A stretch of 64,000 nt of DNA from Cyanobium sp. NS01 (GTDB taxonomy: Bacteria > Cyanobacteriota > Cyanobacteriia > PCC-6307 > Cyanobiaceae): contig NZ_CP047940.1 in NCBI RefSeq assembly GCF_014280235.1, forward strand, positions 186,001-250,000. The letters are read 5' to 3'. Position numbers and translations under genes: made by a program. Shown here one piece after another: positions 9,110 through 17,025 of this stretch (the stretch's first letter is position 1; the number at the start of each line of letters is the position of its first letter). Below the pieces are notes generated by a model. It worked only from the letters and a program-made list of their open reading frames with translations. It was not told the origin of the DNA and made no database searches.

Positions 9110-9454
9110 TACCTGGAATCGCTGTTCCGCACGGCGAAATACTAGCCCGACTCGTCCAACCAGCCAGTCGCCAGTTTGGAGGAGGCCTGCCTGTGGGCGG
9201 ATGCATTTGTGGGCTGGTGCAACCACCAGCACCGCCGCAGCGGCATCAAATTTGCGAAGCCCCACCAGGGCCACAGTGAAGCTTCAGTAGAAGTCTGCCG
9301 GTATCGCGCCTGTGTCTACGAGCATGCACGCAAACGGCATCAACGCCGCTGGTCACGATCGACACGTTGCTGGCGTCAACCAAAGGTTGTGTGGATCAAT
9401 CAGCCACCACCAGGAATCGATGCTCAAGCAGGTACATTAGCCATGGATACCTGA
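9110..9454 (+). pseudogene. IS3-family transposase (OrfB) remnant, C-terminal part
   Basis: The plus frame reads 'YLESLFRTAKY', an in-frame stop, then after a few residues 'SLEEACLWADAFVGWCNH', 'HRRSGIKFAKPHQ' and 'RRWSRSTRCWRQPKVVWINQ'. This is the end of the DDE integrase domain of an IS3-type OrfB: the 'EAFVDWYNHxHRHSGIKFVTP' helix followed by the 'VYExARxRxPxRWSRxTRxW' tail. The N-terminal part and the catalytic Asp residues are gone, and a stop interrupts what remains. It runs opposite to the neighbouring IS30 fragment. Confidence 0.82.
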
Positions 9455-9585
9455 AAGAATCGGAGGCAGCATCATTCCTGGTAGTCACCGCGGGAGGAAG
9501 GGCAGCTCGAGCTCGGTGGCCGGAGCCCCCCAGAAGGTCCAACGCATGCATAGTGAAAGCGGGGGCAAAATCAGCTGTGAAAAGA

Positions 9586-10626
9586 CTAGCCAGCGAATGT
9601 CTGTAGTCGGCTCTCAATTCGGGCGAGAGCGCCGCCAAGTGCACTACGAAGAGAACTTGGAGAATAGAGCGCTAAGATCTTCTCAGACAACAGAGACTGG
9701 CGCTTGGCCTGGGCAGTTGAGTCAATACGTTCCACAATAATGAAGTCACGCAAAGCATTAGTAATACCATTCCAGTCGCCATATTCAACAGAACAGCCGG
9801 CCTCAAAGCGTTCACCGATAGAATATAGTTCACGGCCACCAAGCCCACTATATCCAATGCAGTAGCAACCACAGGCCATTGCTTCAGCAACGGGCAGGCC
9901 GAATCCCTCAGGGTGCCCAAATGAAAGAAAGACCATAGATTCACGCAGAATATGAGCAACATCATGCTGATGCATATTTTCAATAGCAGCAAACTCGTAA
10001 TGAGCGAACCAAGGCTGCTTTTCTATGAGTTTAACCAATAGCGAAGAGTCGAGTTCGTTCTTTCGTGGCATGTAGGCCACGATAGGCTTCTTAGCGGAAG
10101 GAGTATAATAAAAACAGGACTCAATGCTATTGGGTACAATCGACACCTTGCTACTGCTGAGACCAAGCGACTGGACAAGAAAACGGGAGTCGTAATCGGA
10201 AACGCACAAGACGTGGATCAACTCTGGATTATCAAGATAGCAGGCGAGAACTTGATCGAAGTAGCCTGAAATTGAAGACTTCGGAACCCCCTTAGGAGCC
10301 AAGAACGTATAGTGGCCATTTTGGTTATAGATAACTTTTGGGAACTGTGGAGCATACGTAGAAAAGGATGAGATATATGTTTCAGGAAGAATGATGATAT
10401 CGCGGGCAGGCGTAAGGTCCTTGATCGTCTTCCAACGATTGAGGTCAACAGTTTTGACATTACTCACGAACCAGCCCGGATGGAATGAAGCATCGGTTTG
10501 AATGAGAGACACATCGCGACCAAGTGAAGATAGCCCTTCAGCAAGGCGATGCATCTGCTTGACGCCACCAATTGGCTTTGTTCTATCAGGATGAAGGGCG
10601 AGCCAATATCGAGCACCAAAGGCCAT
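9586..10626 (-). CDS. Glycosyltransferase, GT4-like (GT-B fold)
   Basis: 346 residues. The N-terminal half has 'PIGGVKQMHRLAEGLSSLG', the Gly-rich entry loop of GT4 enzymes. The C-terminal half has 'FLSFGHPEGFGLPVAEAMAC', the EPEGFGLPxxEAMACG donor-nucleotide motif, followed by 'YSGLGGRELY'. Such enzymes transfer a sugar from a nucleotide donor to a growing surface glycan at the cytoplasmic side of the membrane. The acceptor is unknown. Base composition is clearly lower in GC than the flanking core genes and marks the start of the 9.6-36.6 kb island. It is the last gene of a three-gene minus-strand run. Confidence 0.85.
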   Translation of the reverse strand: MAFGARYWLALHPDRTKPIGGVKQMHRLAEGLSSLGRDVSLIQTDASFHPGWFVSNVKTVDLNRWKTIKDLTPARDIIILPETYISSFSTYAPQFPKVIYNQNGHYTFLAPKGVPKSSISGYFDQVLACYLDNPELIHVLCVSDYDSRFLVQSLGLSSSKVSIVPNSIESCFYYTPSAKKPIVAYMPRKNELDSSLLVKLIEKQPWFAHYEFAAIENMHQHDVAHILRESMVFLSFGHPEGFGLPVAEAMACGCYCIGYSGLGGRELYSIGERFEAGCSVEYGDWNGITNALRDFIIVERIDSTAQAKRQSLLSEKILALYSPSSLRSALGGALARIESRLQTFAG

Positions 10627-10640
10627 TAAGTTTAAGAGAG

Positions 10641-11756
10641 TTAAGTAGCGGGCTTCTGGGGGTTTAGTTTTGCATCAGAGTTATGCCAGGTGTCCTCGAA
10701 TCTAAACGAAGAGTGATGACTTGTATTCATAGATTTATTGATCTGTTCACGAAGAGAGGATAAGATCGGAGCTGATGGATCGATTCCGGCTGCTCGGTCA
10801 AGATAGTGCAGCGCAAGACTATAGTCGCGCCTCATTTGGGCGAAACTTGCCAAGTTGATAAACGAAGAGAAAGAAGAGTCCCCAAGCACGACCGATTGAA
10901 GCTGGCAGTTCTCAGCTTCCCTAGTTCTGCCGAGTCTCAAGTAAGATTGGGATGCAATGGAGTAACAAAGACTAGAAGGCAAGGTTTGCAATGCAAGGAT
11001 TGATGTACATAGCTTGAGGGCTTCCAGAGAGTTCCCCTCGCTCATGAGTGCGGTAGCAAGCCTGAGCTGATCAGAGGCAATCTGATTACTCGTGGGTACA
11101 GGGATACTATCAACAAGCTTGCGAAACAGAACTTGGCTAAGACGCTGATTTTTACGATAGCGTTGCTGGGTATCGTGGATCTCTTGCTCCGAAAAGGCGT
11201 CAGCAAGTGGGTCCCAGGGAGAGTCCGAGTCTATGTGAAGAATGCCATCAGGAGGAGACTCAGCGCGCAGCTGTTCCTGATTAGCATCATCATGGGCAAC
11301 ACGTTCTCTGTAGGCTAGTCGATTGAGGTTTGTACGTGCATCGACATAGTCAGGGTAGTTTTCGACAAGTGCCTGTAGCATTAGTCGAGCTTCGCGATAC
11401 TCGCCGAGATCGATTAGTAGATTGGCGTAGTTATTCTGCGGCTCCTTTGCAGTGGGGTCAGCTGCAAGAGCTTTTTTGAGCAGCCGTTTTGCTAGGTTTA
11501 ATTTGCCAAGACGGCGGCAAGTGGCACCATAAAGAGATAGGTAGGATGCATCGGAACTATAGTCGGCTTCAATTGGCTCAAGAAAGCTTAAAGCATCTTG
11601 GTATTGACCAAGAGAAAAGTAAGAAGCTGCAATAATAAAGCCAATACGAGGCTCATCGATAGAACCAGGGGAAATAGACTTAGCAGCCTCTACAACGTCT
11701 TGGTGCCGATGCTGGCGGAAGGAGTGAAGTAAAGAAGTAGAATCAACGGTAGGCAT
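10641..11756 (-). CDS. Tetratricopeptide-repeat protein
   Basis: About 371 residues from the ATG at 11756, two bases after the upstream stop; an earlier in-frame start at 11807 would run into that gene. Residues 1-150 are TPR helices ('GQYQDALSFLEPI', 'LGKLNLAKRLLKKALAADP', 'LGEYREARLMLQALVENYP'). A charged linker follows, and a second set of three TPR-like repeats lies near residues 230-340 ('LRLGRTREAENCQLQSV'). No catalytic domain is visible. TPR proteins act as protein-interaction scaffolds. Position between a TPR-glycosyltransferase and a GT4 enzyme suggests a partner in protein or surface glycosylation; that is inference. Confidence 0.75.
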   Translation of the reverse strand: MPTVDSTSLLHSFRQHRHQDVVEAAKSISPGSIDEPRIGFIIAASYFSLGQYQDALSFLEPIEADYSSDASYLSLYGATCRRLGKLNLAKRLLKKALAADPTAKEPQNNYANLLIDLGEYREARLMLQALVENYPDYVDARTNLNRLAYRERVAHDDANQEQLRAESPPDGILHIDSDSPWDPLADAFSEQEIHDTQQRYRKNQRLSQVLFRKLVDSIPVPTSNQIASDQLRLATALMSEGNSLEALKLCTSILALQTLPSSLCYSIASQSYLRLGRTREAENCQLQSVVLGDSSFSSFINLASFAQMRRDYSLALHYLDRAAGIDPSAPILSSLREQINKSMNTSHHSSFRFEDTWHNSDAKLNPQKPAT

Positions 11757-11758
11757 TG

Positions 11759-13507
11759 TCACTCGATAGCAGGTTGGTTTGAATAGGGTCCACAAGGCAT
11801 CGGGCAATCATCATTGATCCATTGGAGGGTGGAATCCACGGCGGGTTGCCAGTCACCTGATACCGATTGACGTGCAATGCCAACACTGGGATACCAGTAG
11901 GAGCGCTGAATGGCAGAGCCCCTTAGCCATCGCCAATCGCTGGGCTCACAAAGAAGACACATGGTTGGTATGTTGAGGCTACCAGCTCCATGAATTGTGG
12001 TGTTGGCTACGCTGACAATGGCATCACATGCCGCAACTTGCTGGAGCCAAGAATCCATATCAAGCAGGGCGTCGATGTCTGGGTCGTGAATAATGGGAAT
12101 TCCCTGGGATTTCCATGCCTCAACCCGTTGTGCTACATCGCCATACTGGAGACTGACAAAGATGGTGTTATTGGCACCCTTGAGTAGCTCTTGAAACAAT
12201 GCAACGGGCATAGACTTCGCTTTGACCCGTGACTTTGTGCCTCCACCACTCCAGCTCACACCAATCAACTTTGTGGACGCTGCAGCACCAACTTGATCCA
12301 GATAGTTCTGCCTTAGACGAGAGACATGGGAGGGACTTATAGTAAGCAGCGGAACCTTGGGAGCATAGCAGTCAATCGTGGTGAATCTGTACTGGGGGAT
12401 AGATCCTAGCGCTGTTTGAAAAGCAAATGTAGCTGGGTTGAAAGTTTGATCTTCAAATTCATGATGGGTCCAGACCCTGGCCTGGCCTGTAAATACACGC
12501 CGATAGATGGGTTCTAGGCGTTCGCCAACAATCAAATCAACACTCTCCGCTTCAGACAGTATGGTTGGCAACAAAGTCAAGAACATCATGGAATCACCGA
12601 TTCCTTGTTCTTCGAGCACAAGAAGGTGTTTACCCTCTAAAGGTTCTCCACGCCAGATTGGAACCTGTTTGATGGAAAAAGGCTTTCTCAATGCCCTCTG
12701 CCATTGTTGAGGACTCTTTGATGGGGTTCGAAGCCCATAGTCATAGAGCTTCCAGCCTTGGGCGAACTCCTCCTCCTTAAGTAGCATACAAGCCATATTC
12801 CAGCTATGGCTTGTAATTAGGCTTTGTATTTTTTTTCGTTCGGCCAATTGAAGCTGATCAGACTGTAGAGGTAGAAGGCGAAGGGCTTGATGATAAAAGG
12901 AGGTGGACTGCTCAGAAAACCCTTGATCCGCACAATGGAAAGCGATAGCCAATAGTGTATCTATACGCTGAGTCACCGGAAGTGTGGCAGTTACATTCTG
13001 CAGTGACTGAAGGATTTGCAGGTGTAACTTAGTCTTAAGAATAGGAGATGTGCGATCCGCACAACGCCCCAAGAGATCGAGAATCTGGATGATTAATCGA
13101 GTGTCGGCACAGCCAGCCAGAAGTGATTGCTTGGCAACATGAAGAGCGTAGTCTTTGCAATCAAAGTCAACAAGGATTGCGATAGCTGTGACCCACGAGT
13201 TAACCAGCGATGGATTTGCCTTCAAGGCGTCAAAGATGTCAAAGAGTGCAGTTGCAGGCTTCGAATCCTTGTAGATGTTCGCTCTATTTGCCAGAATCCC
13301 AGGATCCTTTGGACAAACATCAAGACCAAGCTTGTAAATGCTAAGGGCCTCAGGTATTTTACCCTGTTCTCGCAAGAGAGCGCCTAGGTTTTGAAAGACA
13401 GAAGGCTTAGCCACCTGGGACGCGATGAGCTGCCGGTAAAGGCGTTCAGCCTCACCTAGATCCCCACGTTGGTGGGCTTGGATGGCTTGCTTGATTGTGG
13501 CTGCCAC
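11759..13507 (-). CDS. TPR-glycosyltransferase fusion
   Basis: About 582 residues. The first 110 residues are TPRs ('QAHQRGDLGEAERLYRQLI', 'QGKIPEALSIYKLGLDVCP'). After a helical middle section, the C-terminal 300 residues carry 'FAQGWKLYDYGLR', 'GKHLLVLEEQGIGDSMMF', 'LIGVSWSGGGTKSR' and 'VANTTIHGAGSLNIPT'. This is the GT-B domain often found after TPRs in bacterial proteins related to the GT41/GT9 enzymes. GT41 relatives modify Ser/Thr of proteins with GlcNAc. The likely start is GTG at 13507, giving the usual 'MAATIKQAIQAHQ' opening; a TTG at 13525 is the alternative. It is divergent from the next gene with only about 20 bp between starts. Confidence 0.8.
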   Translation of the reverse strand: MAATIKQAIQAHQRGDLGEAERLYRQLIASQVAKPSVFQNLGALLREQGKIPEALSIYKLGLDVCPKDPGILANRANIYKDSKPATALFDIFDALKANPSLVNSWVTAIAILVDFDCKDYALHVAKQSLLAGCADTRLIIQILDLLGRCADRTSPILKTKLHLQILQSLQNVTATLPVTQRIDTLLAIAFHCADQGFSEQSTSFYHQALRLLPLQSDQLQLAERKKIQSLITSHSWNMACMLLKEEEFAQGWKLYDYGLRTPSKSPQQWQRALRKPFSIKQVPIWRGEPLEGKHLLVLEEQGIGDSMMFLTLLPTILSEAESVDLIVGERLEPIYRRVFTGQARVWTHHEFEDQTFNPATFAFQTALGSIPQYRFTTIDCYAPKVPLLTISPSHVSRLRQNYLDQVGAAASTKLIGVSWSGGGTKSRVKAKSMPVALFQELLKGANNTIFVSLQYGDVAQRVEAWKSQGIPIIHDPDIDALLDMDSWLQQVAACDAIVSVANTTIHGAGSLNIPTMCLLCEPSDWRWLRGSAIQRSYWYPSVGIARQSVSGDWQPAVDSTLQWINDDCPMPCGPYSNQPAIE

Positions 13508-13512
13508 AGAAA

Positions 13513-13524
13513 TGAGTATACTCA
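13513..13524. promoter_or_regulatory. Perfect 12-bp palindrome between divergent starts
   Basis: TGAGTATACTCA is a perfect inverted repeat lying between the start of the minus-strand TPR-glycosyltransferase (GTG 13507) and the plus-strand glycosyltransferase (ATG 13529). A dyad placed in so short a divergent spacer could be an operator, but no other copy was found in the island and no regulator is adjacent. If the TTG start at 13525 is used, the palindrome is inside that coding sequence. Confidence 0.3.
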
Positions 13525-13528
13525 ATGC

Positions 13529-14722
13529 ATGAAGGTACTCATTCTACACCCGAACTTCCCAGCCCAATTTAGGGAGCGCGCCTTCTGGCTCGTGCGTCAA
13601 GGCCACGATGTAACATTCCTTTGCCAAACCCACTATGGACGCAAGATTGATGGTGTCAAGCGGATCACCTTGAAGGGTGACTTAGGTCATGAACGACTGA
13701 AGGCAGCTACAAGGTCTGCCTATGACGAAGCAGTTCATCGCTCTGCACAATATAGGGCTGCTTTACAACAGCTCAAGGCAAATGACTATACGCCCGATGT
13801 GGTGATCAGCCATACTGGATGGGGATGCGGCTTAGCTTTAGCAGACCTATGGCCTCACGCTCACAGGATTGGATATGTAGAATGGTGGTTTCAATCCACT
13901 TCCAGCCTGACTACCTTTAACGAGGGATGTAGGTGGCCTGTTTTTAAGCGCTCAAACAAGAAGTGGTCACCAGGAAATGGTGGGCGCAATGCACTGATCC
14001 TTCAAGAACTTGAGAATTGCGATACTGTGATAAGCCCCACCCATTGGCAGAGGGCTCAATTACCTCGTACAATACGGCGTCGTTGCATTGTGATTCCGGA
14101 TGGAATTGAAATCAACTATTTTAGAAGGACAATTCCAAGCCCAGATATATCTGATATAAAATACTTAACCTACGGCACGCGTGGCATGGAGGTTGTTCGT
14201 GGATTTCCAGAGTTTATCCTGGAATTGCCAAGTGTGCTTGCCCAATACGAAGATATTGTAGTGCAGATCGCAGGTGAAGACGAGATTAACTATGGAGGTA
14301 AGCAGCCACTTGAGGGTAGCTGGGGCAAATGGGCGATAAAATACCTCAAAGAAGCTGGCTTGGATCATCGTGTTCAGTTCCTGGGAAGATTGTCGCGACA
14401 TAACTACAGGGATTGGCTGTATCGTTCGTGGTGTCATGTCTACTTAACCCAGCCCTACGTAGCAAGCTGGAGCTTGTTGGAGTCTATGGCTTGTGGTGCA
14501 CTTTTAGTAGCCTCAGACGTTGAGCCAGTGCGTGAGTTCGTGACGAATTACGAAGGATTCCTGGTCGATCACCGCCAACCTGGATGGCTGCATGCTAAAA
14601 TAGAACAAATATATTTAAACCAAGAGGTTTTTATAAGCCTAAGAAAGAGATTGGCAGAAAAAGTATTAGCATATGATATATCAGCAAGTAATTTGCTGTG
14701 GCAGTCTTGCATCTGTCACTGA
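13529..14722 (+). CDS. Glycosyltransferase, GT4-like
   Basis: About 397 residues from the ATG at 13529 ('MKVLILHPNFPAQFRERAFW'); the upstream extension would overlap the divergent gene. The N-terminal domain reads 'LVRQGHDVTFLCQTHYG' and 'DVVISHTGWGCGLALADL'. The C-terminal domain has 'VIPDGIEINYFRR', 'VVRGFPEFILELPSVLAQYE', 'VQFLGRLSRHNY' and 'WSLLESMACGALLVASD', where E(x)7-like 'LLESMACG' binds the nucleotide. It is a cytoplasmic GT-B enzyme for a surface glycan. It lies immediately upstream of the RTX-like secreted protein, and low GC groups it with the island. Confidence 0.85.
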   Translation: MKVLILHPNFPAQFRERAFWLVRQGHDVTFLCQTHYGRKIDGVKRITLKGDLGHERLKAATRSAYDEAVHRSAQYRAALQQLKANDYTPDVVISHTGWGCGLALADLWPHAHRIGYVEWWFQSTSSLTTFNEGCRWPVFKRSNKKWSPGNGGRNALILQELENCDTVISPTHWQRAQLPRTIRRRCIVIPDGIEINYFRRTIPSPDISDIKYLTYGTRGMEVVRGFPEFILELPSVLAQYEDIVVQIAGEDEINYGGKQPLEGSWGKWAIKYLKEAGLDHRVQFLGRLSRHNYRDWLYRSWCHVYLTQPYVASWSLLESMACGALLVASDVEPVREFVTNYEGFLVDHRQPGWLHAKIEQIYLNQEVFISLRKRLAEKVLAYDISASNLLWQSCICH

Positions 14723-14803
14723 ATCCACACAAATCTGGTTGTCATTCAGGAGCGCTTGGAGTAAGATCTCGTTTGGGTATGACCCATTCACTAGTTCGTT
14801 GCC

Positions 14804-16123
14804 ATGGCCATTTTCACCGCTCTCGCGTCAGGCCAAGTCCTGACGGGCACAGACAATCCAGACCTTTTCATCCTCTCCGCCACCACAAGCGTTTCAATCT
14901 TTGGGCAAGGTGGCGCTGACACCGTTGAAGGTTTCACCAAGACCGGCGACCTCAACCAGACTTTCGTCTCTCTCGCCGGCGGACCTGACCTCGTTGTCCT
15001 CACTGGTGATATGTCAAGTAGCCAGGTTCGCCTGGGTGCTGGCGGAGACACCATGATTGTTTCTGGAAATGGAGATTCAATCGACAGCTCCCGAGTTTGG
15101 GCTGGCGCTGGAAGCGACAACATTCAAGCTGGCGACCAAGTTGAGGATTCAACCATTGAGCTTGGCGGAGGTGCCGACTCGTTGTTTGTTTCTGCTGAAA
15201 TTGATAGCTCCAGTGTGTTTGCCGGTGCTGGTAAAGACACAATCTTCGTTAAGGGCTCTGTTTCAGCATCCACTATCGAACTCGGAGGAGGTAGTGATCT
15301 CTTCCGTGTAAGTGGCGTCTCCGACTCAGACGTTGGCGCCGGGGCAGGGATGGACACCGTCCTGGTAGGCGAAGACATTGACAGCTCGACTGTGACACTG
15401 GGAGGGAACCAAGATCTCCTCATTGCCAGCGCGCTGACTGGAAATAGCACCATCAATGGCGGTGCAGGCTCGGACACCATCGTTATTTCTGGTAATGTCG
15501 GTTCATCCAAGATCTTTGGTGATAACGGAAGCGACAGCATCGTTCTCCTCGATCCCGGTGATGCCGGCAGCTCCGTTGTCGACGGCGGCGCTGGAGCCGA
15601 CACCATTGTAATTGGAAGCGGTGACAGTGGCGAAGTCAACGTATTTGGTGGACAAGGTGCCGACCTGATCGAATTCGGTGAAACATCCGATATTGACATC
15701 AAGTACACCGATGCCACAGAGTCAAACATCAACATCACTGACACTGTGGGAGTGTCACAGGCCGTAGGGTTTGGCGCCACAGCAACGGCATGGGTTGCTG
15801 TCTCTGCAGTGCTTCCTCAGGAAGTCAAAGTTGCCTCTTCCATCATCGGGCCTAACTTCAACGTTAATAACTCGGGTCGTGTGACCTTCAAAGGTGGTGT
15901 TGGCGCTGGCTTGGATGAACGCGTCAGCGTGCTCAATCAAGATCTCAATGCAGGTCAATTCGTCCTTTTCGATGCAGAAGGTTCCCAATACGTCTTTATG
16001 GGTGGTAACAACCTCAATGACGTAGACGACGATCTGCTGATCCGTCTCAAGGACAACACCAATGTTGACGGCCTTGACACTGCCGGCAATTCACGTATCC
16101 GGGTTGAGTTCTTTACTAACTGA
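14804..16123 (+). CDS. RTX-like repeat protein, probable type I secretion substrate / surface-layer protein
   Basis: 439 residues, no signal peptide, strongly acidic, almost no Cys or Lys. Residues about 30-290 are a dozen repeats of roughly 22 residues with the core GxGxDxhxV, e.g. 'GGAGSDTIVISGNV' and 'GAGKDTIFVKGSV'. These are related to the Ca2+-binding nonapeptide repeats of RTX proteins. The repeats are rich in Ser/Thr ('DSSTVTLGG'). Residues about 330-439 form a non-repeat C-terminal domain ending in 'SRIRVEFFTN', where type I signals normally lie. The island encodes an ABC exporter and HlyD adaptor nearby, which supports secretion by T1SS. A strong terminator follows, so it is likely transcribed alone and at a high level. 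Identity as an S-layer protein is inference. Confidence 0.8.
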   Translation: MAIFTALASGQVLTGTDNPDLFILSATTSVSIFGQGGADTVEGFTKTGDLNQTFVSLAGGPDLVVLTGDMSSSQVRLGAGGDTMIVSGNGDSIDSSRVWAGAGSDNIQAGDQVEDSTIELGGGADSLFVSAEIDSSSVFAGAGKDTIFVKGSVSASTIELGGGSDLFRVSGVSDSDVGAGAGMDTVLVGEDIDSSTVTLGGNQDLLIASALTGNSTINGGAGSDTIVISGNVGSSKIFGDNGSDSIVLLDPGDAGSSVVDGGAGADTIVIGSGDSGEVNVFGGQGADLIEFGETSDIDIKYTDATESNINITDTVGVSQAVGFGATATAWVAVSAVLPQEVKVASSIIGPNFNVNNSGRVTFKGGVGAGLDERVSVLNQDLNAGQFVLFDAEGSQYVFMGGNNLNDVDDDLLIRLKDNTNVDGLDTAGNSRIRVEFFTN

Positions 16124-16171
16124 AGCCCTTCTAGGCCTTCGGTTAGGATCCTGAACATCTTGTAAGTTCCC

Positions 16172-16198
16172 AGGCGCCTTTTTACAGGCGCCTTTTTT
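16172..16198 (+). terminator. Rho-independent terminator of the RTX-like gene
   Basis: AGGCGCC (16172-16178) pairs perfectly with GGCGCCT (16187-16193) across an 8-base loop, followed by a run of six T. It lies about 50 bp after the RTX-like stop codon. Confidence 0.85.
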
Positions 16199-16199
16199 C

Positions 16200-16964
16200 T
16201 TGACTCAAGCAACACCATTGCAACACGCTGACATCCATCAACCTGAGGAGTGGTTAACTGAGGATCGCCGCAAGCGCATACAGATTTGTTTTGCTGACGC
16301 AAAGACTTCTCTCGCAATATCTGGGCTCCTTCCTGCTGCGATCCGCGGCTGGATACGTCAAGAGGTGGCTGCAGAGGTTGATTGGAAGATCGACGAACGA
16401 ATGCAGCTATCTGATTCACTTCTCGATGAATGGCGAAAACACAACAGCGCAACAGAGCTGGGCCTAAACGAACAAACACTTCCTAAGCACCTCACCGTGA
16501 GTGAAGGTGTGCACAGATGGTCTTCAATGCTCTGGAGTGAACAGGTAGAGGCTTTATTTTTAGCCAACAAAGAAGACTACGATCAAGCTAGCTTCTACTT
16601 GTTAAGGGTAGCCAACTTGCCTCTGGCTAAAGAACTTTATCATCGGCTCAAGTCTCGAGAAACGACCTTCCCAGAACTGAGTATGAAGTATGGAGAGGGT
16701 AAGGAAGCCCGAGCAGGGGGCCATTTTCCCCTCTGCCTGTTCAAGGATGTACCCTATTCCCTCGGACCGGCTCTCCGTACAATGACACCCAGTCACGTGG
16801 AGCCACCGATAGCCCTTGGCAGACGTTTTGCCATACTGATGCTAACAGAATATATCCCAGCAGAATACAGTCAAGACCTGCGAAGGAAGCTTCTGAAGGA
16901 TAGGTTTAATCAATGGCTTATAGACATGCAAAAGAAGGTCCTTGAGGCCCTATCGATTGACTGA
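16200..16964 (+). CDS. Parvulin-like peptidyl-prolyl isomerase / foldase associated with secretion
   Basis: 254 residues. The N-terminal 130 residues are helical and SurA-like ('LPAAIRGWIRQEVAAEVDW'). The C-terminal part fits a degenerate rotamase domain: 'ANLPLAKELYHRLKSRETTF', 'LSMKYGEGKEARAGGHFPL' and 'IALGRRFAILMLTEYIPAEY'. Proteins of this design sit next to HlyD and ABC exporter genes in cyanobacterial type I secretion and peptide-export loci. A role in folding or targeting the neighbouring RTX-like protein is therefore likely but not shown. No signal peptide is visible. The start is uncertain: the first candidate is TTG at 16200, just after the terminator, while a GAGGAG sits further in with no obvious start after it. 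Confidence 0.65.
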   Translation: MTQATPLQHADIHQPEEWLTEDRRKRIQICFADAKTSLAISGLLPAAIRGWIRQEVAAEVDWKIDERMQLSDSLLDEWRKHNSATELGLNEQTLPKHLTVSEGVHRWSSMLWSEQVEALFLANKEDYDQASFYLLRVANLPLAKELYHRLKSRETTFPELSMKYGEGKEARAGGHFPLCLFKDVPYSLGPALRTMTPSHVEPPIALGRRFAILMLTEYIPAEYSQDLRRKLLKDRFNQWLIDMQKKVLEALSID

Positions 16965-17025
16965 TGAGCTTGCTACACGGCCTCCATGCCGACACCAGTC
17001 TTCTCAACGCACTTGATGCTAGTTC

